Virus record (IMG/VR): IMGVR_UViG_3300044712_000372
Span: 1-54,587 of that record
Direction: 5' to 3' (one strand)
DNA length: 54,587 bases
From: a virus
Part shown: one piece after another, positions 5,331 through 13,941 of the stretch
How the letters are laid out: every line of letters starts with the position of its first letter
How positions within the stretch are numbered: position 1 is the first letter of the stretch
The notes under the pieces: model-generated
What the model was told of the DNA's origin: nothing
Databases searched by the model: none
What the model saw: only the letters and a program-made list of their open reading frames with translations
Position numbers and translations under genes: made by a program

Positions 5331-6823
5331 TGTTAAGTGCAGATGTTATTCAGGGCTTTAGTAGCTCTCTTTTACAAAAGAATTTTGACCAAGCTGTAGA
5401 AAGTCCACCATGTCACTATGAATGGTGGCAGTTGTTTTGTAGTAAACATTCCCAAGTGGCTATTGCAGCCCCTCGTGGACATGCTAAATCTACAGCAGGA
5501 AGCTTTACTTATGTGCTTGCGGCTCTTGTGTTTCGAGAAAGATCCTATTGTCTTCTCATTTCTGACACAGTGAGTCAAGCTAGTCAGTTCCTAGCAGACC
5601 TTAAAAAAGAGCTTTTAGACAACGAACGTCTGCGTTCCCTATTCAAAATCTCTACATTCCTCAAAGATACTGAAGATGATGTCATTGTCTTATGTGAAGA
5701 TGGCCATCAATTTCGTATTACTGCCCGAGGATCAGAGCAAAAACTACGTGGATTAAAGTGGAACAATAAACGACCTGACCTTATTTTCTGTGATGACCTG
5801 GAAAATGATGAAATTGTAATGAATCCAGATCGCAGAAACAAATTTAAGCGTTGGTTTTATGGTGCTTTAATCCCCTGTAAGAGTGTTAATGGTATTATTC
5901 GCATTGTGGGCACTATTCTTCATGAAGACAGCCTACTTAATAACGTAATGCCTAAAGAATATGACCGTTGGACTCGTACAAATGCACTAAAAACCTGGTC
6001 TGAAAAACTTGGTCCATGGTTATCTATTAAATATAGAGCCCATAATCCAGATTTTACTGCTATTTTGTGGGAAAACCGCTATAACAGACAGTTTTTCCTG
6101 GATAAACGGCAAGACTATATTGAACAGGGTCTCCCTGATGTATATAGTCAAGAGTTTTTAAATGAACCAATTGATGAAAGTGTGGCTTTTTTCAAAAAAG
6201 GAGATTTTAAAAGCTTAGAGAAAGAGGATAAAGATAAAAAAATCAATTATTACATCACTGCTGACCTAGCCATTTCAAAAGAAGAAACCGCTGACTATAG
6301 TGTTTTCTTGGTTGCTGGAGTTGATGAGAATAAAATGATTTATATCAAGAATGTTATTCGTGAGCGGATGGATGGTAAAGAGATTGTCGATACCATCTTA
6401 ACTCTCCAAAAAGTCTATGAGCCAGAACTTTTTGGTATTGAGGAAATGCAAGTAAGTAAGGCTATTGGTCCTTTCTTACGAGAAGAAATGATTCGGCAAG
6501 GAGTGTTTCCCTCTCTGTTTCCCTTAAAACATCAAGGCAAAGATAAAATTGCGCGAGCAAGAAGTATTCAGGCACGTATGCGTGCCCATGCCGTTAAGTT
6601 TGATAAGGGATCGGATTGGTATACTACCTTTGAAGATGAGCTTTGTAAATTTCCTCGTGCCACAAAAGACGACCAAGTAGATGCTTTTGCCTATTTAGGA
6701 ATGATGTTAGATAGTTTAGTTGAAGCACCAACTAAACAAGAAGAAGAAGAGGAAGCTTACGAACATGAACTCAATGCCAGCGGATGGAACAACTCAGGAC
6801 GTGACCGGTGGACAGGATACTGA
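5330..6823 (+). CDS. terL: Terminase large subunit
   Basis: The DNA-packaging ATPase and nuclease. The N-terminal ATPase has a variant Walker A (APRGHAKST, about residues 44-52) and Walker B (LIFCDDLENDE, about 149-159). The C-terminal RNase-H-like nuclease carries the first acidic residue in YYITADLAIS (about 305-315) and the last in DDQVDAFAYLG (about 450-460). The length of 497 residues is normal. The ribosome site lies inside the preceding tRNA-Thr, so making that tRNA and translating terL should compete for the same RNA. It overlaps the portal start by 59 bases. Confidence 0.93.
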   Translation: MLSADVIQGFSSSLLQKNFDQAVESPPCHYEWWQLFCSKHSQVAIAAPRGHAKSTAGSFTYVLAALVFRERSYCLLISDTVSQASQFLADLKKELLDNERLRSLFKISTFLKDTEDDVIVLCEDGHQFRITARGSEQKLRGLKWNNKRPDLIFCDDLENDEIVMNPDRRNKFKRWFYGALIPCKSVNGIIRIVGTILHEDSLLNNVMPKEYDRWTRTNALKTWSEKLGPWLSIKYRAHNPDFTAILWENRYNRQFFLDKRQDYIEQGLPDVYSQEFLNEPIDESVAFFKKGDFKSLEKEDKDKKINYYITADLAISKEETADYSVFLVAGVDENKMIYIKNVIRERMDGKEIVDTILTLQKVYEPELFGIEEMQVSKAIGPFLREEMIRQGVFPSLFPLKHQGKDKIARARSIQARMRAHAVKFDKGSDWYTTFEDELCKFPRATKDDQVDAFAYLGMMLDSLVEAPTKQEEEEEAYEHELNASGWNNSGRDRWTGY

Positions 6824-8873
6824 AAAATTACAAATCTATACTAAAAACCACGCAAAAGGCATGGAGGAGGACAAACTCCTAGAAATTGGTATGAAATGTA
6901 AGGCGGGGTTTGAGGACGACTTACAGAGTCGTAGTGATTGGGACGATGCTTTAGAAGACTGGATGGAGCTTGCTGCACAGCATAATGATCGCAAGAATAC
7001 GCCATGGCAGAACGCTTCTAATGTAAAATATCCTTTAGTCACTACCGCCGCTATGCAATTTAGCGCGCGCGCGTATCCAGCCCTAATTCCTGCAAACGGA
7101 AAAGTTGTAAATGCTAAGGTAATCGGAAAAGATCCCACAGGAGAAAAACTAGCTCATGCAGATAGGGTTTCTACCTTTATGTCATATCAGGTAATGAATG
7201 ATATTGATGATTGGGAAGAAAACATGGATAAAATGCTTATGATGCTTCCCATCGTAGGTACTGTGTTTAAGAAGACTTGGTATGATAAGACAGAAGATAA
7301 AATTATTTCTCGTCCAGTACATCCAAAGAATTTTGTGGTTAATTATTGGGCAGAATCAATTGAACGCGCTGAGCGTACTTCTGAAATCATTCCAATGCCT
7401 AAGCGCATTTTAAAAGAAAAACAAAATAGTGGTGAATTTCTTGACATTGATCTAGGAGAAGCGCCACTACCTGAAAACGACAGTGGATTTGTTGCCAGTG
7501 ATGAAACTGTTCCTTATACCATTATCGAGCAACATACTTTCTTAGATTTAGATGACGATGACTACGCAGAACCCTATGTAGTTACTTTTCATTTAGAAAC
7601 GGGTAAAGTTCTATCAATCTATCGCAGACACACCCTTGAAGATGTTGTCGAAGAAGATGGAAAGCTTGTACGAATTAAACCAACTGTGATGTATACAAAG
7701 TTTGGTTTTGTTCCTAATCCAAATGGTAGTTTCTACGACATTGGTTTTGGTGTTTTGCTTGGTCCCATTAATGCCTCAGTTAATACACTAATTAACCAGC
7801 TTATCGATTCCGGAACATTAAACAACTTACAAAGTGGTTTTATTGGAAAGAGCTTAAAGCTCAAAATGGGAGATGCTAGTTTTAGTCCTGGTGAATGGAA
7901 ACCAGTAAATGCTGGAGCTGACGATCTACGTAAGCAAATTATTCCTCTTCCAACTAAAGAACCAAGTAATGTGTTATTCCAACTCATGGGTAGTTTAATT
8001 ACTTCTGGGAAGGAGCTTGCCAGCGTAGCAGAAATTTTCACAGGAAAAATGCCAGGACAAAACACTCCTGCAACTACTACAATGGCCACAGTTGAACAAG
8101 GGATGAAGGTATTTACTGCTGTTTATAAGCGTATTTACCGTGCTCTTGATAGTGAATTTGCCAAGATTTTTAAATTAAACAAGACCTATCTAGACCCAGA
8201 AACTTATGTTTCTGTTTTGGATGAGCCTGTAGGACCAGATGATTTCGATGATAAGACATTCGATATCTATCCTGGTGCTGATCCTTCAGCTACAAGTTCT
8301 ACAGAAAAACTCATGAAAGCACAGGGTTTAATGGAAATGCTTCCATTAGTTCCCGGTATTCTTGATCCAATTAAAGTGTTTAGTAGAGTACTTGAGGCGC
8401 AGGAACAACCCAACTGGCAGGATCTGTTTACAGAACAGGTTAAAGCTACTGGGCAAGTACCTCCTCCTCCACCTGATCCAAAACTTATGGCTATCCAGGC
8501 TAAAGTCCAAGCTGACCAGCAAAAAGCTCAAATGGATATCCAACAAAAGCAAATGGAAATGGAACTTGACGCTAGAGATAAGACAATGCAAATGCAAATG
8601 AAGCAGCAAGAACATGCTCAGAAAATGCAGCAAACTATCGAAAGTGCCAAGGTAAAAGCAGCCAGTGACATTCACATGGCTAATATCTTTGCTGCTACAG
8701 AGCGGCAGAAAGCCCAGCAAGGGCTCCAGCAATCTCAGCAGCAGCATGAACAGAAAATGCAACAGACCAAGGAGAGTCAATCATTAGCTCAGAACTCGAA
8801 CTCAGGGAGTGGAAAACCCACCCAATCACAAGGCAATTCCGGGAAAACCTCCGGGAAGTCCGTGAAGAAGTAA
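6765..8873 (+). CDS. Portal protein (head-tail connector)
   Basis: About 702 residues, forming the dodecameric ring at the capsid vertex for DNA entry. The typical podoviral portal body includes KNTPWQNASNVKYPLVT near residue 65, GTVFKKTWYDK and KFGFVPNPNGSFYDIGFGVL. The last 150 residues are a long Gln/Met/Lys-rich coiled coil (KVQADQQKAQMDIQQKQMEM), presumably the barrel, ending in a Ser/Gly/Lys tail. The start at 6765 (MNSMPADG) is favoured by an upstream GAGGA; a further in-frame Met at 6720 lies inside terL. The 3' end encodes a second protein in another frame. Confidence 0.9.
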   Translation: MNSMPADGTTQDVTGGQDTEKLQIYTKNHAKGMEEDKLLEIGMKCKAGFEDDLQSRSDWDDALEDWMELAAQHNDRKNTPWQNASNVKYPLVTTAAMQFSARAYPALIPANGKVVNAKVIGKDPTGEKLAHADRVSTFMSYQVMNDIDDWEENMDKMLMMLPIVGTVFKKTWYDKTEDKIISRPVHPKNFVVNYWAESIERAERTSEIIPMPKRILKEKQNSGEFLDIDLGEAPLPENDSGFVASDETVPYTIIEQHTFLDLDDDDYAEPYVVTFHLETGKVLSIYRRHTLEDVVEEDGKLVRIKPTVMYTKFGFVPNPNGSFYDIGFGVLLGPINASVNTLINQLIDSGTLNNLQSGFIGKSLKLKMGDASFSPGEWKPVNAGADDLRKQIIPLPTKEPSNVLFQLMGSLITSGKELASVAEIFTGKMPGQNTPATTTMATVEQGMKVFTAVYKRIYRALDSEFAKIFKLNKTYLDPETYVSVLDEPVGPDDFDDKTFDIYPGADPSATSSTEKLMKAQGLMEMLPLVPGILDPIKVFSRVLEAQEQPNWQDLFTEQVKATGQVPPPPPDPKLMAIQAKVQADQQKAQMDIQQKQMEMELDARDKTMQMQMKQQEHAQKMQQTIESAKVKAASDIHMANIFAATERQKAQQGLQQSQQQHEQKMQQTKESQSLAQNSNSGSGKPTQSQGNSGKTSGKSVKK

Positions 8874-8977
8874 AAGAGCGGTTAGTTTCCGCTGATTTAG
8901 ATAGCATTCAACGCCTACAAGGAAATATTCAAGCCCTTGATGGTGTACTAGACTTTTTCTCAGAGGAGAACAAATGA
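8783..8977 (+). CDS. Small helical protein overlapping the portal, ATT start (64 aa)
   Basis: A second reading frame inside the portal 3' end continues past the portal stop and ends in TGA overlapping the next ATG. It reads a highly charged helical protein (LELREWKTHPITRQF, REEVKERLVSADLD, IQALDGVLDFFSEENK), the kind of small conserved protein often found after podoviral portals. It has no ATG, GTG or TTG start. AAGGAG (8769-8774) is spaced 8 bases from an ATT at 8783 (or 5 from ATC at 8780), so initiation at a rare AUU or AUC codon is proposed. Function unknown, probably head assembly. Confidence 0.5.
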   Translation: MSSELELREWKTHPITRQFRENLREVREEVKERLVSADLDSIQRLQGNIQALDGVLDFFSEENK

Positions 8978-9294
8978 TTACAGTCAAAGGTTGTAGACTA
9001 CTAATTAAGCCCTTTAAGATTCAAGAACATGACAAGGTATTTGCCGCAGCTAAAGCCGCCGGTATTGCCCTACCAGAGTTTTCTGAACGTAAAGAGCAAG
9101 CAAATGTAGATAAAGGCTCAGTAATTCAAATTGGTCCAAATTGTCATGAAGACTATGTGGGTGATTTGAAAATTGGTGATGTAGTGGGATTTGCCAAATT
9201 TGGTGGTAAGTTTCTAACAGACCCTGAAACTGAAGAACTATATTTAGTCATCAATGATGAAGATGTAATCTGTGTTTTTGGAGAAAATAAATGA
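8974..9294 (+). CDS. GroES-like co-chaperonin
   Basis: 106 residues with the Cpn10 fold signature: CRLLIKPFKI at the N-terminus, NVDKGSVIQIGP, LKIGDVVGFAKFGGKF and the C-terminal strand LYLVINDEDVICVFGENK. The family caps GroEL. Phage versions such as T4 gp31 help fold the capsid protein, which fits its place between portal and scaffold/capsid genes. The mobile loop region appears as EFSERKEQANVDKG. It overlaps the preceding stop (ATGA) and the following start, implying coupling. Confidence 0.8.
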   Translation: MITVKGCRLLIKPFKIQEHDKVFAAAKAAGIALPEFSERKEQANVDKGSVIQIGPNCHEDYVGDLKIGDVVGFAKFGGKFLTDPETEELYLVINDEDVICVFGENK

Positions 9295-10085
9295 GTGAAA
9301 ATCTAGATCAACTGCCTGTAGAAGGCGACGGTACACCGCAAGAAACAACCCCTCAGTATACCGAGATTGAGCAGCGTGCTCTCGAAATGGGATGGCGTCC
9401 AAAAGACGATTTTAATGGTAATGAAGAAGATTTCATTGACGCAAAAGAGTTTGTAAGACGCCAACCCCTATATGATAAGATTCATAAGCAAAGCGGAGAT
9501 ATCAAAGAACTTCGTCGTGCTATGGAAGCTTTTAAAACCCATTTTACCACTGTACAAGAAGCAGCCTATCAAAAGGCTTTACGAGAACTAAAAGATCAAC
9601 GTAAAGATGCTCTTGCAAATGGTGATGGTGATCGCTTTGAGCAACTTGATGAAGAAATTAAAAGTGCTCAAGAACAAGTAGCTGCTCTTAAGGCAGCAAA
9701 AGAAACTCCAATTGTACAAGATACTCCAACTGAGCATCCAGAATTTTCAGCATGGAAGACACGAAATCGTTGGTACGATAGTACAGGCTATATGCGTACT
9801 TTTGCAGACGACTATGGTACTCGTCTTGCAGCTCAAGGTGTCCCTCCAAATGAGGTACTCAAACAAGTTGAGCAAGCTGTACGAAAAGAGTTTCCCCATA
9901 AGTTTAGTAATCCAAATAAGGACCTTGCTCCAAATGTCAATAGCTCAAATAGTCGAGGTAAAGTCGATTCTTTTGAAGCTTCTCTAGACCCCACAGAGCG
10001 CCGTATTATGGACTCACTCGTCAGGAGTGGTATTAAAAAAGAAGACTATCTTGCCCAATTAAAGGCAGTAAAAGGTATCAAGTAA
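9291..10085 (+). CDS. Scaffolding protein
   Basis: 264 residues, acidic and predicted helical, directly before the capsid genes, as in other podoviruses. The N-terminal motif QRALEMGWRPKDDFNGNEED followed by FIDAKEFVRRQPLYDKI is typical of phage scaffolds. A long coiled coil (HKQSGDIKELRRAMEAF to EEIKSAQEQVAALKAAK) supports oligomerisation, and the C-terminus (SLDPTERRIMDSLVRSG) likely contacts capsid subunits. It guides procapsid assembly and is absent from mature virions. Its ATG overlaps the co-chaperonin stop. Confidence 0.8.
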   Translation: MSENLDQLPVEGDGTPQETTPQYTEIEQRALEMGWRPKDDFNGNEEDFIDAKEFVRRQPLYDKIHKQSGDIKELRRAMEAFKTHFTTVQEAAYQKALRELKDQRKDALANGDGDRFEQLDEEIKSAQEQVAALKAAKETPIVQDTPTEHPEFSAWKTRNRWYDSTGYMRTFADDYGTRLAAQGVPPNEVLKQVEQAVRKEFPHKFSNPNKDLAPNVNSSNSRGKVDSFEASLDPTERRIMDSLVRSGIKKEDYLAQLKAVKGIK

Positions 10086-10094
10086 AGGAATATT

Positions 10095-10487
10095 ATGAGC
10101 CGTCAAGCAAATACTCCAGCAGTCGCTAGTGCGCGTCCAAAGCGTGTTCCCCTATCGGGCCGCAACCGTCTTTCCGTAAAGGATCGTGATCCAAATTATG
10201 TTTATCGTGTTGTCAATGATGTTGACGATCGCGTTGAACGACTACAAGAACTAGGATACGAAATTGATCCAAAAGCCCAAGTAGGGGATAAACGGGTAGA
10301 CAACTCAAGTTCCCTTGGTAGTGTCTCTACTGTTTCAGTTGGTCAGGGTATCAGAGCTGTTGTCATGCGACAACGCAAAGATTACTATGACGAGGACCAA
10401 AACACAAAAATGGCCCAACTGGCTGAAGTAGAAGCCACTATGAAAAAGAAAGATGTCGACTACGGCACTTTTGGTTATGAAAAATGA
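10095..10487 (+). CDS. Head-associated hypothetical protein (130 aa)
   Basis: The N-terminus is basic and unstructured (VASARPKRVPLSGRNRLSVK), followed by a conserved-looking core (DPNYVYRVVNDVDDRVERLQ) and a C-terminal charged helix (KMAQLAEVEATMKKKDVD). Proteins of this type lie between scaffold and capsid genes in several podoviruses and are usually annotated as structural, but I know of no established function. Good ribosome site (AAAGGAATATT). Confidence 0.6.
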   Translation: MSRQANTPAVASARPKRVPLSGRNRLSVKDRDPNYVYRVVNDVDDRVERLQELGYEIDPKAQVGDKRVDNSSSLGSVSTVSVGQGIRAVVMRQRKDYYDEDQNTKMAQLAEVEATMKKKDVDYGTFGYEK

Positions 10488-10500
10488 TAAAGGAAATTAA

Positions 10501-11139
10501 ATGGCTAATACTTCACGTATTAATGGTTTCCGTCCAGTAAAGCACGTCACAGGCGCGCCTTATAACGGACAGGCAAACATTTATGCTGTGCTGGCCTCTG
10601 ACGCTACTGCGCTATTTGTCGGAGATCCAGTTAAGCTAGACGGTTCTGCTCACACCAATGGTGTGGCTTCTGTCACAAAAGCTGGTACTACAGATCAAGT
10701 TCTTGGTGTTGTAGTCGGTATTGTTCCCGCAAAGATGGACCCAGTTACTGGTGCTATGTCTAGTGGTTCTATCTCTCTAGATACTCCTCAGTATCGTGCT
10801 GCTTCAACTTTTGCTTATGTCCTGGTGTGTGATGCTCCTGACATGATTTATGAAGTTGAACAAGCTACAGGCTCCAATGCTTCGTACACATTCCTGGTCG
10901 CTGATATTGGACTGAATGCAGGCCACACTACAGTAGCAGGATCAACAACTACAGGTGCTTCAGGCGCTGCGCTTGACATGGCTGGTAAGGCCACTACTGC
11001 TACCCTTCCTTGGAAGATTCTAGGTGCAGTACAACGTCCAGACAATGAAACTGTATCTGGCACTTCAACTTCTGTTAAGCTGCTAGTAAAACTAAATCAG
11101 GCTGTCCTTGGTGGTGGTACTGGTTCTACCGGCGTCTAA
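10501..11139 (+). CDS. Putative capsid decoration or minor head protein (212 aa)
   Basis: Rich in Gly, Ala, Thr, Val and Ser with a beta-sheet pattern and no cysteine-rich or enzymatic motif. The opening (SRINGFRPVKHVTGAPYNGQ) and the repeated short hydrophobic strands are typical of head decoration proteins next to the major capsid gene. Position and composition are the only evidence. Ribosome site AAAGGAAATTA. Confidence 0.55.
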   Translation: MANTSRINGFRPVKHVTGAPYNGQANIYAVLASDATALFVGDPVKLDGSAHTNGVASVTKAGTTDQVLGVVVGIVPAKMDPVTGAMSSGSISLDTPQYRAASTFAYVLVCDAPDMIYEVEQATGSNASYTFLVADIGLNAGHTTVAGSTTTGASGAALDMAGKATTATLPWKILGAVQRPDNETVSGTSTSVKLLVKLNQAVLGGGTGSTGV

Positions 11140-11151
11140 TAGGAGAATAAA

Positions 11152-12081
11152 ATGGGAGTTATTACTACTTCAAGTTTTGCCAAGGCCCTATGGCCTGGCG
11201 TAAATACATGGTACGGGGATGCATATAAGCAATTCCCTGTTGAATGGGAAAAGCTGTTCGAGAAGAATACTTCTCGTCGGGCGTTTGAAGAAGACGTTGG
11301 TGCGTCTTACTTTGGTCTGCCTTCGGTTAAAAACGAAGGTGCTCCAATTACATATGACACTTCTCGTCAAGGTTTCACTAGCCGATACAACCATGTTGTG
11401 TACGCGCTAGGATTTATTATCACTCGTGAAACTGTTGATGATGATCTGTACGATGTGGTTGGTAAGCAAAAGGCTCAAAGTCTGGCGTTCTCTATGCGTC
11501 AAGGCAAGGAAATTGTTGCTGCTAACGTGTACAACCGTGCTTTCAACACTTCGTATGTTGGTGGTGATGGTGCTACACTAATTGCTTCAGCTGGTGGTGG
11601 TGGTTCAACCTCAGCCCCTAACATTGCTGGTGGTACTTATACCAACGGTGTGTCAGTTGCTGCTGACCTATCAGAAGCTGCTCTGGAGCAAGCTGTTATC
11701 GATCTAGCGGGCTTTACAAACGATCGTGGTCTAAAGATCGCTGTTCGTCCTAAGAGCCTAATTATCCCAGTTCAACTGACTTTTGATGCACAACGTATCC
11801 TAAAGACAGACGGCCGTCCTGGTACTGATCTGAACGATCTGAACGCCATCAAGACAATGGGAATGATCCCAGAGGTAATTGTTAACCATTACCTAACTGA
11901 TCCTGATGCGTGGTTCATTCGTACTGATGTACCTAATGGTCTGAAGTACTTTGAACGTCGTGCCGATGAGTTTGGTATGGACGAGGATTTTGACACTGAA
12001 AACGCTAAGTATAAGGCAACTGCTCGTTATAGCTTCGGCTGGACTGACCGCCGTGCTATCTATGGTTCTCCTGGTGCCTAA
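11152..12081 (+). CDS. Major capsid protein
   Basis: 309 residues, HK97-like by context. A conserved phage capsid N-terminus (FAKALWPGVNTWYGDAYKQF) is followed by the E-loop region (EGAPITYDTSRQGFTSRYNH), the helix EAALEQAVIDLAGFTNDRGL and the C-terminal domain IPEVIVNHYLTDPDAWFIRT. The last strand (ATARYSFGWTDRRAIYGSPG) is the typical ending. It is followed directly by a terminator hairpin. Highly biased codons (CGT, GGT) suggest strong expression. Confidence 0.9.
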   Translation: MGVITTSSFAKALWPGVNTWYGDAYKQFPVEWEKLFEKNTSRRAFEEDVGASYFGLPSVKNEGAPITYDTSRQGFTSRYNHVVYALGFIITRETVDDDLYDVVGKQKAQSLAFSMRQGKEIVAANVYNRAFNTSYVGGDGATLIASAGGGGSTSAPNIAGGTYTNGVSVAADLSEAALEQAVIDLAGFTNDRGLKIAVRPKSLIIPVQLTFDAQRILKTDGRPGTDLNDLNAIKTMGMIPEVIVNHYLTDPDAWFIRTDVPNGLKYFERRADEFGMDEDFDTENAKYKATARYSFGWTDRRAIYGSPGA

Positions 12082-12088
12082 TTAACAG

Positions 12089-12111
12089 GGGGAGATTACT
12101 CTCCCCTCTTT
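12089..12111 (+). terminator. Terminator or attenuator after the capsid gene
   Basis: GGGGAGA-TTAC-TCTCCCC forms a 7-bp stem with a tetraloop followed by TCTTT. It lies 8 bases after the capsid stop and would reduce transcription of downstream tail genes relative to the capsid. Confidence 0.7.
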
Positions 12112-12122
12112 AAGGAGAAAAT

Positions 12123-12563
12123 ATGGCACAACGACCATTAGAACGTATTTCTAGTGTTACACCTGCTGCTCTTGAGCTTTATTCAAAGATTGTACAAATC
12201 ACAAGAAGCGACACTACAGCATTTGATGCTTTTGTGTTCCCTAAGGGAGCTATTCTTGCTGGAGTGTATGTCATTGCTCCAGGAGCTGCTGCATCTAACT
12301 CAAACGCTGGTACTAGCGCTCTGATTCATCTTGGGACAAACCCAGGAACTACAAACGAAATTTTAGCATCATATGATGTTAAAGTTGATGGGCGTGGATA
12401 TCAGATTGCAAAGAACACACTTGGTACTTTGGGTGGACAGGTTAACACTTCAGATTTAGCTATTAAAGCTATTTATGCGGAGACAGGAACTGCTTCCACA
12501 GCAGGCGGACCTTGGCTAGTCAAGGTGGAATATTACTTCCCCCAGACAGGCCAAGCCTGGTAA
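12123..12563 (+). CDS. Putative minor virion protein (146 aa)
   Basis: A beta-rich 146-residue protein (GAILAGVYVIAPGAAASNSN, LASYDVKVDGRGYQIAKNT, PWLVKVEYYFPQTGQAW) lying alone between two terminators right after the capsid gene. This position commonly holds a capsid fibre, decoration or head-closure protein. No specific family recognised. Strong ribosome site AAGGAGAAAAT. Confidence 0.55.
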   Translation: MAQRPLERISSVTPAALELYSKIVQITRSDTTAFDAFVFPKGAILAGVYVIAPGAAASNSNAGTSALIHLGTNPGTTNEILASYDVKVDGRGYQIAKNTLGTLGGQVNTSDLAIKAIYAETGTASTAGGPWLVKVEYYFPQTGQAW

Positions 12564-12570
12564 TTTTTAA

Positions 12571-12594
12571 GGGGGCTTCGGCCCCCTTTCTTTT
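12571..12594 (+). terminator. Intrinsic terminator
   Basis: GGGGGC-TTCG-GCCCCC, a stem capped by a very stable UUCG-type loop, is followed by TTTCTTTT. Together with the hairpin at 12089 it brackets the 146-aa gene and should set a large drop in transcript level between head and neck genes. Confidence 0.8.
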
Positions 12595-12604
12595 GGAGAT
12601 TTTA

Positions 12605-13375
12605 ATGAGTGAATTTCTTCGCTATGATCGAGCAGACTTTTTAGGTACTATTACCTCTGCTGCAACATTCATTCCCCAGTCCAATCAACTAAGCCGAGAA
12701 GGAGTTCAAGCTCTTGATTGTCGGTATTTTAACACACTGACACTACAACTATCGGGGACATGGGTAGGCACAGTTGTTTGGGAAATTAGTAACAACGGTA
12801 CAGATTGGGTTGGAGCCTATGCTATTACTGCTGCTACAGGTGCGGTTACTTTAAACACTACTGCTAACGGTGTTTTTATTCTTCCAGTTTCAACAAAATT
12901 TGTACGCGTTCGCTGTTCTGCATATACTTCTGGAACTATTGTTGGTACAGCTAATCTATCCACTGTTTCACCATATGTCAACCAAACTGGTATGGCTGTG
13001 GCAGTAACAAACGTGGCACTAACAGGAAGTGCCTCATATGGACATAGTTCTTTTGCTCACATTATGTCTGCGGCTTCTACAAATGCTACCTCTGTTAAAG
13101 GTTCCGCTGGATCAGTTGGATCAATTACTGTAGGCAACAACGGAGCAACTGTAGCCTATTTAAAACTATACAATAAAGCTACTGCTCCTACTGTTGGTAC
13201 AGATACTCCTGTAAGTACAATTTTAATTCCAGTTGGTGGAACTGTTTCGATCGAACTTGGTACTGCAATGCGTTTTGCTACCGGCATTGGGTATGCTATT
13301 ACAGGCGGCGCTGCTGTTGCTGATACAACAGCCGTTGCTGCTAGTCAGGTAGTTGGACATATCAATTACACCTAA
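12605..13375 (+). CDS. Putative virion protein, beta-sandwich type (256 aa)
   Basis: The start at 12605 follows GGAG; a longer in-frame reading would begin inside the previous gene. The first half (TLQLSGTWVGTVVWEISNNG, FVRVRCSAYTSGTIVGTANL) resembles phage Ig-like or carbohydrate-binding beta domains; the second half (GSAGSVGSITVGNNGATVAY) is another beta domain rich in Gly, Thr and Val. No enzymatic residues are apparent. Likely a decoration or fibre-like virion protein. Confidence 0.55.
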   Translation: MSEFLRYDRADFLGTITSAATFIPQSNQLSREGVQALDCRYFNTLTLQLSGTWVGTVVWEISNNGTDWVGAYAITAATGAVTLNTTANGVFILPVSTKFVRVRCSAYTSGTIVGTANLSTVSPYVNQTGMAVAVTNVALTGSASYGHSSFAHIMSAASTNATSVKGSAGSVGSITVGNNGATVAYLKLYNKATAPTVGTDTPVSTILIPVGGTVSIELGTAMRFATGIGYAITGGAAVADTTAVAASQVVGHINYT

Positions 13376-13376
13376 T

Positions 13377-13607
13377 ATGGAAGTCGAAATCGCAAAATGG
13401 GTAATCCTTTCTGTGATGGGCTTTGCTGTATGGTTTTTAAAACGGACAATCGATGGCTATGATCATAGGATCAAAGATATTGAAGACAAAATATCAACCA
13501 TTCAAAAAGACTACTTACACAGGGATGACTTTAAAGAATTCAAACAAGAACTCAGATCCATGTTTGACGAAATTAAAGCAGACATTAGGGAGTTAAAAGT
13601 CAAATGA
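13377..13607 (+). CDS. Small membrane-anchored coiled-coil protein (76 aa)
   Basis: One N-terminal transmembrane helix (WVILSVMGFAVWFLK) is followed by a charged coiled coil (HRIKDIEDKISTIQKDYLH, EFKQELRSMFDEIKADIREL). The topology resembles small phage lysis accessory or spanin-like proteins, but there is no partner lipoprotein nearby and the genes around it are structural. ATG 13377 lies one base after the previous stop. Confidence 0.55.
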   Translation: MEVEIAKWVILSVMGFAVWFLKRTIDGYDHRIKDIEDKISTIQKDYLHRDDFKEFKQELRSMFDEIKADIRELKVK

Positions 13608-13939
13608 AAAAAACTACTTGGCCAGGTAACTGGAAAGTTGCGTGTGATGTATGTGGAATGTGGTTCCCCAGCGGAGAAATGCAAAAACGGTGGGATGGCC
13701 TTGTAGTTTGTCATAAAGACTTTGAAACAAGACACCCATCAACTCTGTATAACTACAAAGGACATGTGTCTGTTCCAAGTTTTATTAGAAAAGATCCTGT
13801 AGACCAATTTGTTTTTGTATGTACAATTCAAACAAATTCAGCATATGCTGACATGGGAACAGCTGATTGTATGCAAGCAGATAACACAAGATTTACTTAT
13901 AGTTATCTTCAAGATTTCTTCACAAATGGACACGAATAA
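13604..13939 (+). CDS. Zinc-ribbon phage protein of unknown function (111 aa)
   Basis: Contains CDVCGMWFPSGEMQKRWDGL followed by VVCHKDFETRHP, a pattern recurrent in small podoviral proteins, in which CxxC and CxxD/H likely bind zinc. The rest is beta/helical. It overlaps the previous gene by 4 bases (ATGA) and precedes the neck genes, so a structural or assembly role is plausible. Confidence 0.6.
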   Translation: MKKTTWPGNWKVACDVCGMWFPSGEMQKRWDGLVVCHKDFETRHPSTLYNYKGHVSVPSFIRKDPVDQFVFVCTIQTNSAYADMGTADCMQADNTRFTYSYLQDFFTNGHE

Positions 13940-13941
13940 CC

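Noticed and set aside
8346-8780. Minus-strand 144-aa frame inside the portal gene
   Set aside because: It mirrors the Gln/Lys-rich coiled coil of the portal (Leu-rich antisense) and has no ribosome site.
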